In this document: positions 45,304 through 54,249 of the stretch, in pieces | Numbering within the stretch: the stretch's first letter is position 1 | Layout of the letters: the number at the start of each line of letters is the position of its first letter | Source of the DNA: Lachnospiraceae bacterium | GTDB taxonomy: Bacteria > Bacillota > Clostridia > Lachnospirales > Lachnospiraceae | Direction of reading: 5' to 3' | DNA: 64,000 nucleotides | Assembly (NCBI GenBank): GCA_017622875.1 | Contig: JAGAQG010000051.1 | Location: forward strand, 1 to 64,000 | Made by a program: the position numbers and the translations under genes | Notes under the pieces: model-generated | The model's input: only the letters and a program-made list of their open reading frames with translations | What the model was told of the DNA's origin: nothing | Databases searched by the model: none

Positions 45304-46224
45304 TTAACCGTTAATAATCTGTTCTTTTCTTTCTAATAGGTCATTGGAGAGAAGCTGCTTTTCTGCTTCTTCAAACCCAATTCTTGCAATCGTATCTGCA
45401 AAACGTTCTCCAGCCACTCCCTGTTCACGGAATAAAAGAATTGCCTTTTCTACAACATCCAGTACCTCTTCTTCTGATGTAAAGATTTTGGATAATGGTC
45501 TGCCCTGTGCAACCTTTTTGCCCCATCTTCCGCCGACGTAAACTTTGAATCCTGGGGTGCCGTCTTTGATTGCTCCGAATGGACATTTTCCTACGCAGCG
45601 TCCGCAATGGTTACAGATTTCTTCATCTCTTACCATGACACCGTCAACTACCTTCGGCGCTCCCATTGGACAATTCTTTTCAATCTGACATTTTTTACAG
45701 CCTTTACAGCTTTCTGCATCAAAGTTTGGAATCAGCTGTCCTACGATTCCCAAATCATTTAAATCCGGTTTTACACAGTTGTTTGGACATCCGCCTGCAG
45801 CAATTTTAAATTTGTGTGGAAGCGCTACGCTGCGGTATCCAATGTAAAATCTTTCATGGATCTTTTCTGATAAGGAAAATGTATCATATAAACCATACTG
45901 ACAGGTTGTTCCCTTACAGGATACGATCGGACGAACCTTTGCACCTGTTCCTCCTGTGGTAAGTCCTGCTTTTCCGACAAATTCACGGAATGGTTCGATA
46001 TTGTCGAAATGAATTCCTTTTACTTCTACAGTCAGACGTGTGGTAAATGTTACTTCTCCACTACCGTACTTTTCTGCTGCTTCTGCGATCACTTTCATCT
46101 GTTCTGCTGTGATCTTACCATTCACTGTAATTACACGACCATTGAATAAATCGGTTCCTTTGTTATTTAAAAATCCGAGACCTTTTACACGTTTAATTTC
46201 ATCTGCACTGATTGTACATGCCAT
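45304..46224 (-). CDS. Siroheme-type nitrite/sulfite reductase with ferredoxin domain
   Basis: A 306-residue redox protein. The NIR_SIR ferredoxin-like domain (about 40-95, TTRLTVEVKGIHFDN) is followed by the siroheme/4Fe-4S core with C-K-G-T-T-C and G-G-C-P-N-N-C near 110 and 148, and then two 4Fe-4S ferredoxin motifs, CKGCKKCQIEKNCP and CNHCGRCVGKCP, near 172-215. The layout resembles anaerobic sulfite reductase AsrC and related small siroheme reductases. The electron partner AsrA/AsrB is not encoded here. AAGGAGG precedes the start. It lies divergent from a LysR gene. Confidence 0.9.
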   Translation of the reverse strand: MACTISADEIKRVKGLGFLNNKGTDLFNGRVITVNGKITAEQMKVIAEAAEKYGSGEVTFTTRLTVEVKGIHFDNIEPFREFVGKAGLTTGGTGAKVRPIVSCKGTTCQYGLYDTFSLSEKIHERFYIGYRSVALPHKFKIAAGGCPNNCVKPDLNDLGIVGQLIPNFDAESCKGCKKCQIEKNCPMGAPKVVDGVMVRDEEICNHCGRCVGKCPFGAIKDGTPGFKVYVGGRWGKKVAQGRPLSKIFTSEEEVLDVVEKAILLFREQGVAGERFADTIARIGFEEAEKQLLSNDLLERKEQIING

Positions 46225-46358
46225 ACCTTTTTTTCCTCCTTGTACACGACCATCTGTTACACTATTAACAATAATAGCACTTGTTCTTTCAGACGTAAAA
46301 TAGTAAAATTTTATGTGTAATATAGGTTTTTTCTTATAGTTTGATCAGGGGAGATTTT

Positions 46359-47249
46359 ATGGCAACACTCAGACAATTGAAAACTTTTGTCGCCACAGCA
46401 GAATATAAAAATATGAGTCAGGCAGCCAAACATTTATATGTTTCCCAGCCTACCATCAGTCAGATCATTTCTGAACTTGAAAAAGAATATGACACTGCCC
46501 TTTTTGAGCGTCATGCGAAGGAGCTTCACATTACTCCCGCAGGAATGCTTCTTTTGGAAAATGCCAAGCAGATCATTGCCATTCACGAAACATTGGAACA
46601 GCATATGAAGACTATCAAATCCAACCGCCCTTTGCGCATCGGTGCCACTATGACCGTTGGTTCCAATATCATGGGAAAGATTATTCAGGAACTGGAAGCT
46701 TTTCGTCCAGACATTGACTGCTTTGTAACCGTCACCAACACAGACCATATTGAAGAAATGCTTCTTCATAATGAGCTGGATATCGCTCTGGTAGAGGGAA
46801 TTATTAATCATGAAGAAATTATTACCAATCCCGCCTTTGATGACAATCTTTGTATGATTTGTGGAAAAGCGCACCCGTTTTCTGAAAAAGGTATCGTCAC
46901 CCCAGACGAACTGCATAACCAGAATTTTATTTTAAGAGAAAAAGGCAGTGGAACCCGTGCCATCTTTGAGCAGCTGATGCGCTCCCACCACGTTCCGTAT
47001 AAAGTCAAATGGGAAAGCAATAGTACTCCCGCCATCATCGATGCGGTTTCCAGAAATCTGGGCCTTGGGTTCGTTTCCGAGCGATGTGTTGCAGAAAAAA
47101 TAGAAAACGGACTGATCTATCGCTGTCCGGTCCAGAATATGAATCTGAAACGATTTTTCTACATCTGCTACCATCAGTATCATCCGGTAACTTCCCAGAT
47201 GCAGGATTTTATAAATTATATCAATTCCCTGCCTACGGATTTTCATTAA
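46359..47249 (+). CDS. LysR-family transcriptional regulator
   Basis: A 296-residue regulator. The N-terminal HTH (about 1-60) contains LRQLKTFVATAEYKNMSQAAKHLYVSQPTIS, and the substrate-binding domain runs about 90-290 (type PBP2_CysL-like). The start at 46359 follows GGGGAGA. It is transcribed away from the reductase gene, 134 bases apart, and its 3' end overlaps the convergent precorrin-2 dehydrogenase by 17 bases. By position it most likely regulates the reductase; the effector may be a sulfur or nitrogen oxide, which is inference. Confidence 0.92.
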   Translation: MATLRQLKTFVATAEYKNMSQAAKHLYVSQPTISQIISELEKEYDTALFERHAKELHITPAGMLLLENAKQIIAIHETLEQHMKTIKSNRPLRIGATMTVGSNIMGKIIQELEAFRPDIDCFVTVTNTDHIEEMLLHNELDIALVEGIINHEEIITNPAFDDNLCMICGKAHPFSEKGIVTPDELHNQNFILREKGSGTRAIFEQLMRSHHVPYKVKWESNSTPAIIDAVSRNLGLGFVSERCVAEKIENGLIYRCPVQNMNLKRFFYICYHQYHPVTSQMQDFINYINSLPTDFH

Positions 47250-47811
47250 TCGCAGACTTTAAAAGCTCTGTAAACTCTTCTTCTGATAACGCACGGTCAT
47301 TGGCCATGCAGATTTCAGACAATTGATAATAAAATGCAAATCTTTGTTTTTTGTTATTCAGCGCCTGCGCAATTGCCGGGCGCTTTTTCTGTAAGAAATC
47401 CAAAATTTCTTCAATGTTCTCTGGAATCTGAGACTCTATTTTTCTTTTCAAAAGGACTCCCGTGGCAGGGCTCGCCCCATTGGTACAGATACCGACAGAC
47501 AGATTTCCATGAGAAATCAGTGACGGGAAAATAAAATCACAGTATTCCTGATCATCTACCACATTCACAAGGATTCTTTTTGCCCTGCAAAGCTCTGCAA
47601 TTCGATGATTCTGATTTTTATCTTCCCCAGCCACGATCACAAAAGCAGGCAGGCTATCCAGATCACTCTCCTTAAAATTCTTTTCTTCGATTACGGTCAG
47701 TTCCGGGCCATAAGGGGCTAATCTTTCGATTTTTTCCTGTGCATGTTTTCCGCTTCCGATAATCAGACCAGCTTTTCCTTCTATATTCATAAAAAATGGG
47801 AATAATGCCAT
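47233..47811 (-). CDS. Precorrin-2 dehydrogenase (siroheme synthase N-terminal type)
   Basis: A 192-residue Met8p/CysG-N-like enzyme that oxidises precorrin-2 to sirohydrochlorin using NAD. The start FPFFMNIEGKAGLIIGSGKHA (Rossmann loop, with the second glycine site GSGKHA) and NVVDDQEYCDFIFPSLISHGNLSVGICTNGASPATG are typical. It would supply siroheme for the reductase at 45304. The upstream ABC transporter may provide iron or a corrinoid. AGGAG lies seven bases before the start. Its stop overlaps the LysR gene by 17 bases on the opposite strand. Confidence 0.92.
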   Translation of the reverse strand: MALFPFFMNIEGKAGLIIGSGKHAQEKIERLAPYGPELTVIEEKNFKESDLDSLPAFVIVAGEDKNQNHRIAELCRAKRILVNVVDDQEYCDFIFPSLISHGNLSVGICTNGASPATGVLLKRKIESQIPENIEEILDFLQKKRPAIAQALNNKKQRFAFYYQLSEICMANDRALSEEEFTELLKSAINENP

Positions 47812-47821
47812 AATGTTTCTC

Positions 47822-48589
47822 CTATGTTTCTAATAAGGAACAGAGATAATGCCAGCCGCTCTTTGTGTGGACACGCTCCACCTCTACGCCGAAAGCTCTC
47901 TGCAGGCTGCCGCTTTCATAAATCTCATCCGAGGTTCCCTGTGCAATGATTTTTCCTTCTTTCAGTACCACGACCTGATCTGCAATTTGAAGTGCCTGTG
48001 TCAGATCATGAAGCACCATAACGACAGCCTTTCCTGCCTTTGCAAGCTGACGTGCCATTTCCATCAATCTTAGCTGATGCACTACATCCAGATAAGTAGT
48101 CGGTTCGTCCATCAGAATCGTATCTGCATCCTGTGCCAATGCCATGGCAATGTATACCTTCTGCTGCATACCGCCGGACAATTTACTGACGATTTTTTCA
48201 GACTCTGCTTCCATGCCCGCCCATTTCAAAGCATTTTTTGCAATTTCTATATCTTTTTGCCGATACTTTCTAGGGTAACTTAAATGTGCAAATCTTCCAT
48301 GAAGCACCATTTTCATTACGGAAATATCCGGTGCCTTTTTATTCTGTGCAAGATAGGCCACATTTCTGGCAAGCTGCTTTTGATCCATTTTCTGAATAGA
48401 TACACCGCCGATCAAAATTTCTCCTGAGGAATGAGGATTAATCCGGACAAGCGATTTTAACAGTGTACTTTTACCGCATCCATTCGGTCCCACCAGCACC
48501 GTAATCTTTCCTGGTTCAAAGGACACATTGGCATCATGAAGCACTGTTTTTCCATCATATCCGGCACACACATTTTTTAATTCAATCAT
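47822..48589 (-). CDS. FecE/FepC-type ABC transporter ATPase
   Basis: A 255-residue ATPase of the iron-chelate/cobalamin importer family. Walker A GPNGCGKSTLL is at 34-44, signature LSGGMQQ near 136, Walker B ILMDEPT near 158, and the H-loop histidine LHDLTQ near 190. It pairs with the FecCD permease whose stop it overlaps by four bases. It ends eleven bases before the precorrin-2 dehydrogenase start, so all four genes form one operon. Confidence 0.94.
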   Translation of the reverse strand: MIELKNVCAGYDGKTVLHDANVSFEPGKITVLVGPNGCGKSTLLKSLVRINPHSSGEILIGGVSIQKMDQKQLARNVAYLAQNKKAPDISVMKMVLHGRFAHLSYPRKYRQKDIEIAKNALKWAGMEAESEKIVSKLSGGMQQKVYIAMALAQDADTILMDEPTTYLDVVHQLRLMEMARQLAKAGKAVVMVLHDLTQALQIADQVVVLKEGKIIAQGTSDEIYESGSLQRAFGVEVERVHTKSGWHYLCSLLET

Positions 48590-49587
48590 ACGGAATGTCC
48601 TCCTTTTCTGTTGATAAGCAGGAAAAGGAAGAATGGTCCTCCAATAAAGGACATCAAAATTCCTACCGGTATTTCATAAGGCGAGAACATGGTTCTGGCC
48701 AACAAATCACAGATTGTTACAAATCCAGCACCAACAATAGCGCAAAATGGCAAAAGTTTTCCACTTTCATTGGTCACCAGCTTTCTGGCCACATGAGGAA
48801 CGATCAGCCCCACAAATCCAAGCAGCCCGGAAAAGCTCACCGCTGCCCCTGCAAGAAGAGCAGACAATCCCAAAAATACCGTCCGAATTTTTTTTACAGG
48901 CATCCCCAGTCCCTGGGCTGTATCTTCTCCTAAGGAAATCACATCCAGTTCATTGGTCAGCGTAAAAAGTACACACAGCCCCACAAGAATCAGGATTCCT
49001 GCCGGAAGCAGTCTTGCATAAGCCACGTTTGAGAATCCGCCTACCCTAAAATCCGCTGCCTGCATTCCAGCATCCGGCACTAAGATTGAGATTGCCTCCG
49101 ATGCCGCATTTAAGCAGCTGTTGACTGCCACGCCGCCTAAGATCACGGTGGTTCTTGACGCGCCGATTTTCTGCGCTGTCAGAGCCACCAGCATGACAGC
49201 GGCGATGGCGCCGCCAAAGGCTGCGCCCGCAATGGCCCATCCCGAAAATGCACCAAAGGCACAGCAGATGGTTACTGCCAGGCCTGCCCCTGCATTCACT
49301 CCGATAATTCCTGGGGATGCCAGTTTATTCGTCAGAACGCCCTGTATTACCGCTCCCGAAACCGCTAATGCTGCTCCAGAGAGTACACAGGCCGCAGTTC
49401 TTGGAAGTCTGGCATACCAGAAAATTCTCGCTGCAGGTGTTGCCACATTTCCAATTCCCAGCTGAATGACTTCCATAAGTTCCGCAAAAGATATTCGGAC
49501 ACTGCCAAGACAGGTACTTAATAGGATTGATAAAAGTAAAAGAAGTACCGCTCCTGTAAACAGGAGCTTCTCTTTGTATTTATTCAT
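48586..49587 (-). CDS. FecCD-type ABC transporter permease
   Basis: A 333-residue polytopic permease with about nine to ten transmembrane segments. Family marks are WYARLPRTAACVLSGAALAVSGAVIQGVLTNKLASPGIIGVNAGAG (residues 53-97, given only as a span) and GLLGFVGLIVPHVARKL near 265. It transports an iron siderophore, heme or vitamin B12. It overlaps the substrate-binding gene by eight bases and the ATPase gene by four. Confidence 0.94.
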   Translation of the reverse strand: MNKYKEKLLFTGAVLLLLLSILLSTCLGSVRISFAELMEVIQLGIGNVATPAARIFWYARLPRTAACVLSGAALAVSGAVIQGVLTNKLASPGIIGVNAGAGLAVTICCAFGAFSGWAIAGAAFGGAIAAVMLVALTAQKIGASRTTVILGGVAVNSCLNAASEAISILVPDAGMQAADFRVGGFSNVAYARLLPAGILILVGLCVLFTLTNELDVISLGEDTAQGLGMPVKKIRTVFLGLSALLAGAAVSFSGLLGFVGLIVPHVARKLVTNESGKLLPFCAIVGAGFVTICDLLARTMFSPYEIPVGILMSFIGGPFFLFLLINRKGGHSV

Positions 49588-50548
49588 TTGACAATATTTC
49601 CTCTAATTTTTCGTAAGCTTCTCCCCAACGGTCATTCGGTTTTAAAGCATACAGCGCTTTGTCCAGCAGATACACTCTGCCTTCCTTCACTGCCGTCAAT
49701 TCTGACCATGCAGGATTTTCCGCAATAAAGCTTTCTATATTTGCTTTTGTTCCCTCTTCGTTGTCCCCCTGTTGGATAAAGAAAATATAGTCCGGATCCT
49801 GTAGGATGATCTGTTCTATACTTAGATTTTCAAGCAGCGACTCTTCACTATCCGCTATGTTGACACATCCAAGTGCTGCAAGCATCTCACCAAGCACATT
49901 GTTCTTACTGTTTTTTGCTCTGATATAGGTAGAGGATGCGCGAAGACTTAATACAGTCGGAGCCTCACCGGCATTTTCGATACGTTCTTTGCTCTGCGCA
50001 ATCACATCCTCAATCTGTTTTTGAATCGCCAGACCATTTGTTTCATATAAATCCGTTCTTCCGGTAATATCCGTACAGATTTTCAGAACATTCAGATAAT
50101 CCTCAAAATCATTGACTTCAAAATAGGCCACATTGATTCCCGCAGACTCTAAAGTTTCCAGCCATTCCACATTTCCCTGCGTATTACTGCTTGCCAGCAC
50201 AAAGTCAGGATCCGCTTCAAACAGCTTTTCCAGACTCAATTCCTTTGTCATTCCTAAATTTACCGCATCGTCTTTCATCGGCAGATCAAAATCATCCCAC
50301 GCATCATCCGCAGAGGCAATGACTTCTCCCCCTGCCAGATACCAGATATCCGCAAAGCTGCCCAGCAGCGCTGCTACACGTTTGGGCTGATTTACGACAA
50401 CAGTTCTTCCCAGAACATCTGTAAATACATAATCCCAACCTGCTTCTTCCTCCACTTTCTGCACCGTCTCTAAATCGGACTGTGTATCTTTATTTCCACA
50501 GCCGGTCAGAAAAAGGGCAAGCAGCATCAGATAGATTATTTTCTTCAT
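49580..50548 (-). CDS. Periplasmic-binding lipoprotein of the FepB/BtuF type
   Basis: A 322-residue lipoprotein with lipobox L-F-L-T-G-C near residue 15-18 and a class III substrate-binding fold joined by a long helix. The family signature VFTDVLGRTVVVNQPKRVAAL begins near 42, and the binding cleft includes TYIRAKNSKNNVLGEMLAALG. I set the start at 50548 because AGGAG is nine bases upstream; the ATG six bases earlier is too near the ribosome site. Ligand is not predictable: heme, siderophore or cobalamin. A structured leader RNA precedes it. Confidence 0.88.
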   Translation of the reverse strand: MKKIIYLMLLALFLTGCGNKDTQSDLETVQKVEEEAGWDYVFTDVLGRTVVVNQPKRVAALLGSFADIWYLAGGEVIASADDAWDDFDLPMKDDAVNLGMTKELSLEKLFEADPDFVLASSNTQGNVEWLETLESAGINVAYFEVNDFEDYLNVLKICTDITGRTDLYETNGLAIQKQIEDVIAQSKERIENAGEAPTVLSLRASSTYIRAKNSKNNVLGEMLAALGCVNIADSEESLLENLSIEQIILQDPDYIFFIQQGDNEEGTKANIESFIAENPAWSELTAVKEGRVYLLDKALYALKPNDRWGEAYEKLEEILSNE

Positions 50549-50609
50549 TTTCATTCTCTCCTCTTTTACAAAAATTCTGTCACGGGCTGCCTGATACCCC
50601 ACATACAAA

Positions 50610-50735
50610 CTGCCGGATTACAAAAGACATAATGAGCCCATGATTTCTAAAGGTTTCCCTTGATGAAATACATTTTAAGGCCTTACATCGTCTCTTTTGC
50701 GATCCGGCAGATTTCTATCAATCTTAATTATTTTC
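50610..50735 (-). ncRNA. Structured 5' leader, candidate riboswitch of unknown class
   Basis: The minus-strand leader has a long imperfect stem: 50710-50691 pairs with 50628-50610 (CTGCCGGAT..CAAAAGA..GAC against GTCTTTTG..ATCCGGCAG), with one 2x2 internal loop. It encloses a hairpin capped by a GAAA tetraloop (AAGG-GAAA-CCTT, near 50648-50661) and a GGCC element. A well-formed promoter lies upstream. I compared it from memory with cobalamin, TPP, FMN, c-di-GMP-I, SAM and Moco consensus and found no match. Confidence 0.6.
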
Positions 50736-50741
50736 TAATGT

Positions 50742-50770
50742 ATTATATAGAATGTTTCTCAAATTTACAA
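50742..50770 (-). promoter_or_regulatory. Promoter of the ABC transporter operon
   Basis: On the minus strand TTGTAA, a 17-base spacer and TATAAT (50747-50742). This predicts a transcript start near 50735 and an untranslated leader of about 190 bases. Confidence 0.75.
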
Positions 50771-50790
50771 GTGTTACTTACAGAGGTTAG

Positions 50791-51480
50791 CTAGACCTTA
50801 AATCTGTAGCCGACTCCCCAAATCGTTTCAATGTACTGCGGTTTGGATGTGTCGTACTCGATCTTCTCACGAATCTTCTTAATATGCACTGTAACTGTTG
50901 CGATGTCTCCGATGGATTCCATATCCCAGATTTCCTGGAACAATTCTTCCTTGGTATACACATGATTTGGATTCTGTGCGAGGAATGTCAAAAGGTCAAA
51001 TTCTTTGGAAGTAAAGTTTGTTTCCTCTCCATTGACCCATACACGTCTCGCTGTCTTATCAATCTTAATGCCACGAATCTCAATAATGTCATTGCTTGGC
51101 ATACCGCTGCTGATGAGTCTTTCGTATCTTGCAAGGTGCGCTTTTACACGTGCTACCATTTCGCTTGGACTAAATGGCTTTGTCATGTAATCATCTGCGC
51201 CCATTCCAAGTCCTCGAATCTTATCAATATCATCCTTCTTTGCAGATACAATAATGATCGGTGTATTTTTTGTCTCACGAATCTTGCGGCAGATTTCAAA
51301 TCCGTCCACGCCTGGAAGCATTAAATCCAGAATAATCAGGTCAAAGTCTTCCTTCAGTGCACGAAGGAGTCCCAAATCGCCCTGATTTACAACCTCTACC
51401 TCAAAGCCGCTAAGCTCTAAATAATCTTTCTCAAGCTCCGCAATTGCCACTTCATCTTCTACAATTAAAATTTTACTCAT
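50791..51480 (-). CDS. OmpR/PhoB-family response regulator
   Basis: A 229-residue regulator. The receiver domain (1-118) has acidic residues E9-D10, phosphoacceptor D52 and K101-region TKPF; the C-terminal winged helix (about 130-228) ends in YIETIWGVGYRF, typical of OmpR-type DNA-binding domains. It follows its histidine kinase and overlaps its stop by eight bases, so the pair is translated together. The signal is unknown; the neighbours metK and the transporter do not show a clear target. Confidence 0.95.
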   Translation of the reverse strand: MSKILIVEDEVAIAELEKDYLELSGFEVEVVNQGDLGLLRALKEDFDLIILDLMLPGVDGFEICRKIRETKNTPIIIVSAKKDDIDKIRGLGMGADDYMTKPFSPSEMVARVKAHLARYERLISSGMPSNDIIEIRGIKIDKTARRVWVNGEETNFTSKEFDLLTFLAQNPNHVYTKEELFQEIWDMESIGDIATVTVHIKKIREKIEYDTSKPQYIETIWGVGYRFKV

Positions 51481-52621
51481 TTACCGGAACCTCCTGATAT
51501 TTTCTAATTACAAGGTACATTACCGTACCAATTCCTTCTTTGCTTGTAACCCAGATCTTTCCGCCATGGTCTTCCATGATTTTCTTTACGATAGAAAGAC
51601 CAATGCCGCTTCCTCCTTTAGATGAATTTCTAGAAGCGTCTGTTCGATAGAAACGGTCAAAAATATACGGCAGATCTTTTGCTGCAATTCCTTTTCCGTT
51701 GTCTTCGATTTCCACCTGCACGAAATCGCCTACATCCTTGACAGTCATCCGAATCTTTGTCTCCTGCTTGTCAGAGTATTTCTTTGAATTTCCTATAATA
51801 TTATTAATGACACGTTTAATCTGCTCTGCATCCGCAATCATCTGCACCGAATCGTCTACGTAATTCTGGTATGTGAATCCGATGTGCTCATCTTCAAGTT
51901 CCAGACTCAGCTCTTCTGCACAGTCCTCAAAATAGCCGACTACATTGATACGATTAAATGTATATGGAATCTTATTTGTATCGATCTTTGAGTAAAAGGT
52001 CAGTTCATTGATCAGATGATCCATATCAATCGCTTTATTATAAACTGTCTGCAGATATTTCTGCTGCTTTTCCGGTGTATCTGCTACTCCATCTAACAGT
52101 CCTTCTACGTAACCTTTAATAGCCGTAATTGGCGTCTTCAGATCATGGGAAATATTACTGATCAATTCTTTATTCTGCTGGTCTGTGCGGACTTTTTCTT
52201 CTGCATTGTCTTTGAGACGCTTTCTCATTTCCTCAAAGTCCTCGCAAAGCTCGCCAATTTCATCTTTATTATGAACCTGTACTTCAAAGTCCAGGTTTCC
52301 ATTTTTAATATTCTGCGTTGCAACCTGCAGCATATGAATCGGTGTAACAATGCTGTGGTAGATCCAGAATACCAAACAGATTACGATGATTGGAACTACC
52401 AGACAAATGACCAGCATCAGATCAGAAATGTATTCTCTTACCTGGCTGGCAAATAATTTTCCTGCTTCCGCAACTTCTGCTGCTGTCGCAGCCTCCAGCT
52501 GAAGTTCGTATAATTCATCCATGTGGTACTGGGTAAATGTGACGACCCCTGCACTTAACAGGATCATCGGAATCCCAATAATTAAAAAGAATGCTAAAAA
52601 AAGTTTTGATCTTAACTTCAT
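51473..52621 (-). CDS. Sensor histidine kinase
   Basis: A 382-residue membrane kinase. Two transmembrane segments (about 8-30 and 66-88) flank a short extracellular part of only about 35 residues, then HAMP (about 88-142), HisKA with H159 in ISHDLKTP, and HATPase_c with N, G1 (EDNGKGI) and G2 (GGSGIGL) boxes. The small sensor loop suggests that it senses the membrane or a partner protein rather than a large ligand. The kinase gene comes before the regulator gene, the reverse of the common order. Confidence 0.95.
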   Translation of the reverse strand: MKLRSKLFLAFFLIIGIPMILLSAGVVTFTQYHMDELYELQLEAATAAEVAEAGKLFASQVREYISDLMLVICLVVPIIVICLVFWIYHSIVTPIHMLQVATQNIKNGNLDFEVQVHNKDEIGELCEDFEEMRKRLKDNAEEKVRTDQQNKELISNISHDLKTPITAIKGYVEGLLDGVADTPEKQQKYLQTVYNKAIDMDHLINELTFYSKIDTNKIPYTFNRINVVGYFEDCAEELSLELEDEHIGFTYQNYVDDSVQMIADAEQIKRVINNIIGNSKKYSDKQETKIRMTVKDVGDFVQVEIEDNGKGIAAKDLPYIFDRFYRTDASRNSSKGGSGIGLSIVKKIMEDHGGKIWVTSKEGIGTVMYLVIRKYQEVPVNE

Positions 52622-52707
52622 GATATCATCTCCATATTCTTAATAATTATAACATGCAATCGGCCATTCAGCACATAAACAATTCATAACTTTCTAAAGT
52701 TTTCCTA

Positions 52708-52748
52708 AAAAATAAGGACAGCGAATTCTTTCATTTCGCTGTCCCCAT
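52708..52748 (-). terminator. Terminator after metK
   Basis: Perfect 10-bp stem GGACAGCGAA/TTCGCTGTCC (52716-52725, 52735-52744) followed by a T-rich tract on the minus strand, about 30 bases after the metK stop. Confidence 0.9.
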
Positions 52749-52776
52749 TTTGGGCAATTTTATATGCTTTATTTTC

Positions 52777-53964
52777 TTATAAATAGCTCTTTAAGATTTC
52801 TGCTTTGTCTGTCTTTTCCCAAGGAAGATCAAGGTCTGTTCTTCCAAAGTGTCCATAAGCTGCTGTCTGTTTGTAGATTGGACGACGAAGGTCAAGCATT
52901 TTGATGATTCCGGCTGGACGGAGGTCGAAGTTTTCACGAATCATTTCAACCAGCTTTTCTTCTGAAACTTTACCTGTGCCGAATGTGTCAACCATGATAG
53001 ATGTTGGATGAGCAACACCGATAGCATAGGATAACTGAATTTCACATTTATCAGCAAGACCAGCTGCTACGATGTTCTTTGCAACGTAACGTGCTGCATA
53101 TGCTGCAGAACGGTCTACCTTTGTACAGTCCTTACCAGAGAATGCACCACCGCCGTGACGAGCATATCCGCCATAAGTATCTACGATGATCTTACGTCCT
53201 GTCAGACCACTGTCTCCGTGAGGTCCGCCGATTACGAAACGTCCTGTAGGATTAATGAAGAATTTTGTATTTTCATCTACCATATCCTGTGGAAGGATTA
53301 CATCAAATACGTGTTTTTTGATATCTTCATGAATCTGTTCCTGTGTTACATCTTCACTGTGCTGTGTAGATAATACAACTGCATCCAGACGTGCCGGCTT
53401 GCCGTTTTCATCATATTCTACAGTAACCTGTGTCTTTCCATCCGGACGAAGGTATTTTAATGTTCCGTTCTTACGAACTTCTGTCAGGCGAAGTGCCAGT
53501 TTGTGTGCTAAAGAGATCGCATATGGCATCAGTTCCGGTGTTTCATTGGATGCATAGCCAAACATCATACCCTGGTCACCAGCGCCGATTGCTTCAATTT
53601 CGTCTTCGCTCATACGGTTTTCTTTTGCTTCTAAAGCTTTGTTAACACCCATTGCAATGTCTGTAGACTGTTCGTCAATTGCTGTGATAACTGCACAGTT
53701 GTCAGCATCAAAGCCGAATTTTCCTCTTGTATAACCGATTTCACGGATTGTTTCACGTACGATTTTCTGAATATCTACATAAGCGTTTGTTGTAATTTCA
53801 CCCATAACAAGTACAAGACCTGTAGTTGTTGCTGTTTCGCATGCTACACGGCTGTTTGGGTCAGCTTCCATCAGTGCATCTAAGATAGCATCTGAAATCT
53901 GGTCGCAGATTTTGTCTGGATGGCCTTCAGTTACGGACTCGGAAGTAAATAAAAATTTTTCCAT
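52777..53964 (-). CDS. metK: S-adenosylmethionine synthetase
   Basis: A 395-residue enzyme that makes SAM from methionine and ATP. Motifs: [20 protein letters not shown] at 9-28, [12 protein letters not shown] near 117-128, [21 protein letters not shown] near 248-268 and [20 protein letters not shown] near 272-291. It is preceded by a SAM-I riboswitch and terminator, so it is switched off when SAM is abundant. AAAGGAG precedes the start. Confidence 0.98.
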   Translation of the reverse strand: MEKFLFTSESVTEGHPDKICDQISDAILDALMEADPNSRVACETATTTGLVLVMGEITTNAYVDIQKIVRETIREIGYTRGKFGFDADNCAVITAIDEQSTDIAMGVNKALEAKENRMSEDEIEAIGAGDQGMMFGYASNETPELMPYAISLAHKLALRLTEVRKNGTLKYLRPDGKTQVTVEYDENGKPARLDAVVLSTQHSEDVTQEQIHEDIKKHVFDVILPQDMVDENTKFFINPTGRFVIGGPHGDSGLTGRKIIVDTYGGYARHGGGAFSGKDCTKVDRSAAYAARYVAKNIVAAGLADKCEIQLSYAIGVAHPTSIMVDTFGTGKVSEEKLVEMIRENFDLRPAGIIKMLDLRRPIYKQTAAYGHFGRTDLDLPWEKTDKAEILKSYL

Positions 53965-54007
53965 GGTTCTTTTCTCCTTTTCTTAGTGTCGAAAGAATCT
54001 CTTACGG

Positions 54008-54042
54008 ATTCAAAAAAACAGGTCCGCATAAGCGGACCTGAA
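54008..54042 (-). terminator. Riboswitch-controlled terminator upstream of metK
   Basis: Perfect 9-bp stem CAGGTCCGC/GCGGACCTG (54019-54027, 54032-54040) followed by seven T residues on the minus strand. It lies between the SAM-I aptamer and metK. Confidence 0.95.
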
Positions 54043-54062
54043 CATGTTTTATATATTCAAAT

Positions 54063-54161
54063 CCTCTTATTGTTCGATTGCTCGCTCAGGTTGGCACCTT
54101 CCGTTTCCGGGGTTGCCGTGGCTTCTCAGATCCTTTGTATCTCCACCACTCTGAATAAGAG
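54063..54161 (-). promoter_or_regulatory. SAM-I (S-box) riboswitch
   Basis: The 99-base aptamer on the minus strand shows the S-box hallmarks. P1 is formed by CTCTTATT and AATAAGAG, followed by CAGAG-TGG-TGGAG, GCCACGGCAACC and GGAAGGTGCCAACCTG; AGCGAGC precedes the 3' P1 strand. It binds SAM and favours the downstream terminator. Confidence 0.97.
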
Positions 54162-54193
54162 ACTTCTTTCTTTATTCAATTGATACCTTGGAC

Positions 54194-54222
54194 ATTCTAT
54201 TATAAGCACTATAGGATGTCAA
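54194..54222 (-). promoter_or_regulatory. metK promoter
   Basis: TTGACA (54222-54217), 17-base spacer, TAGAAT (54199-54194) on the minus strand. A nearby TATAAT is only 12 bases from TTGACA and is less likely. Confidence 0.75.
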
Positions 54223-54249
54223 GTATTTTCTTTATATTTCATTTCAAGT

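Noticed and set aside
50610-50735. Calling the leader a cobalamin riboswitch
   Set aside because: The conserved cobalamin core and B12-box patterns were not found; only structure and context support regulation.
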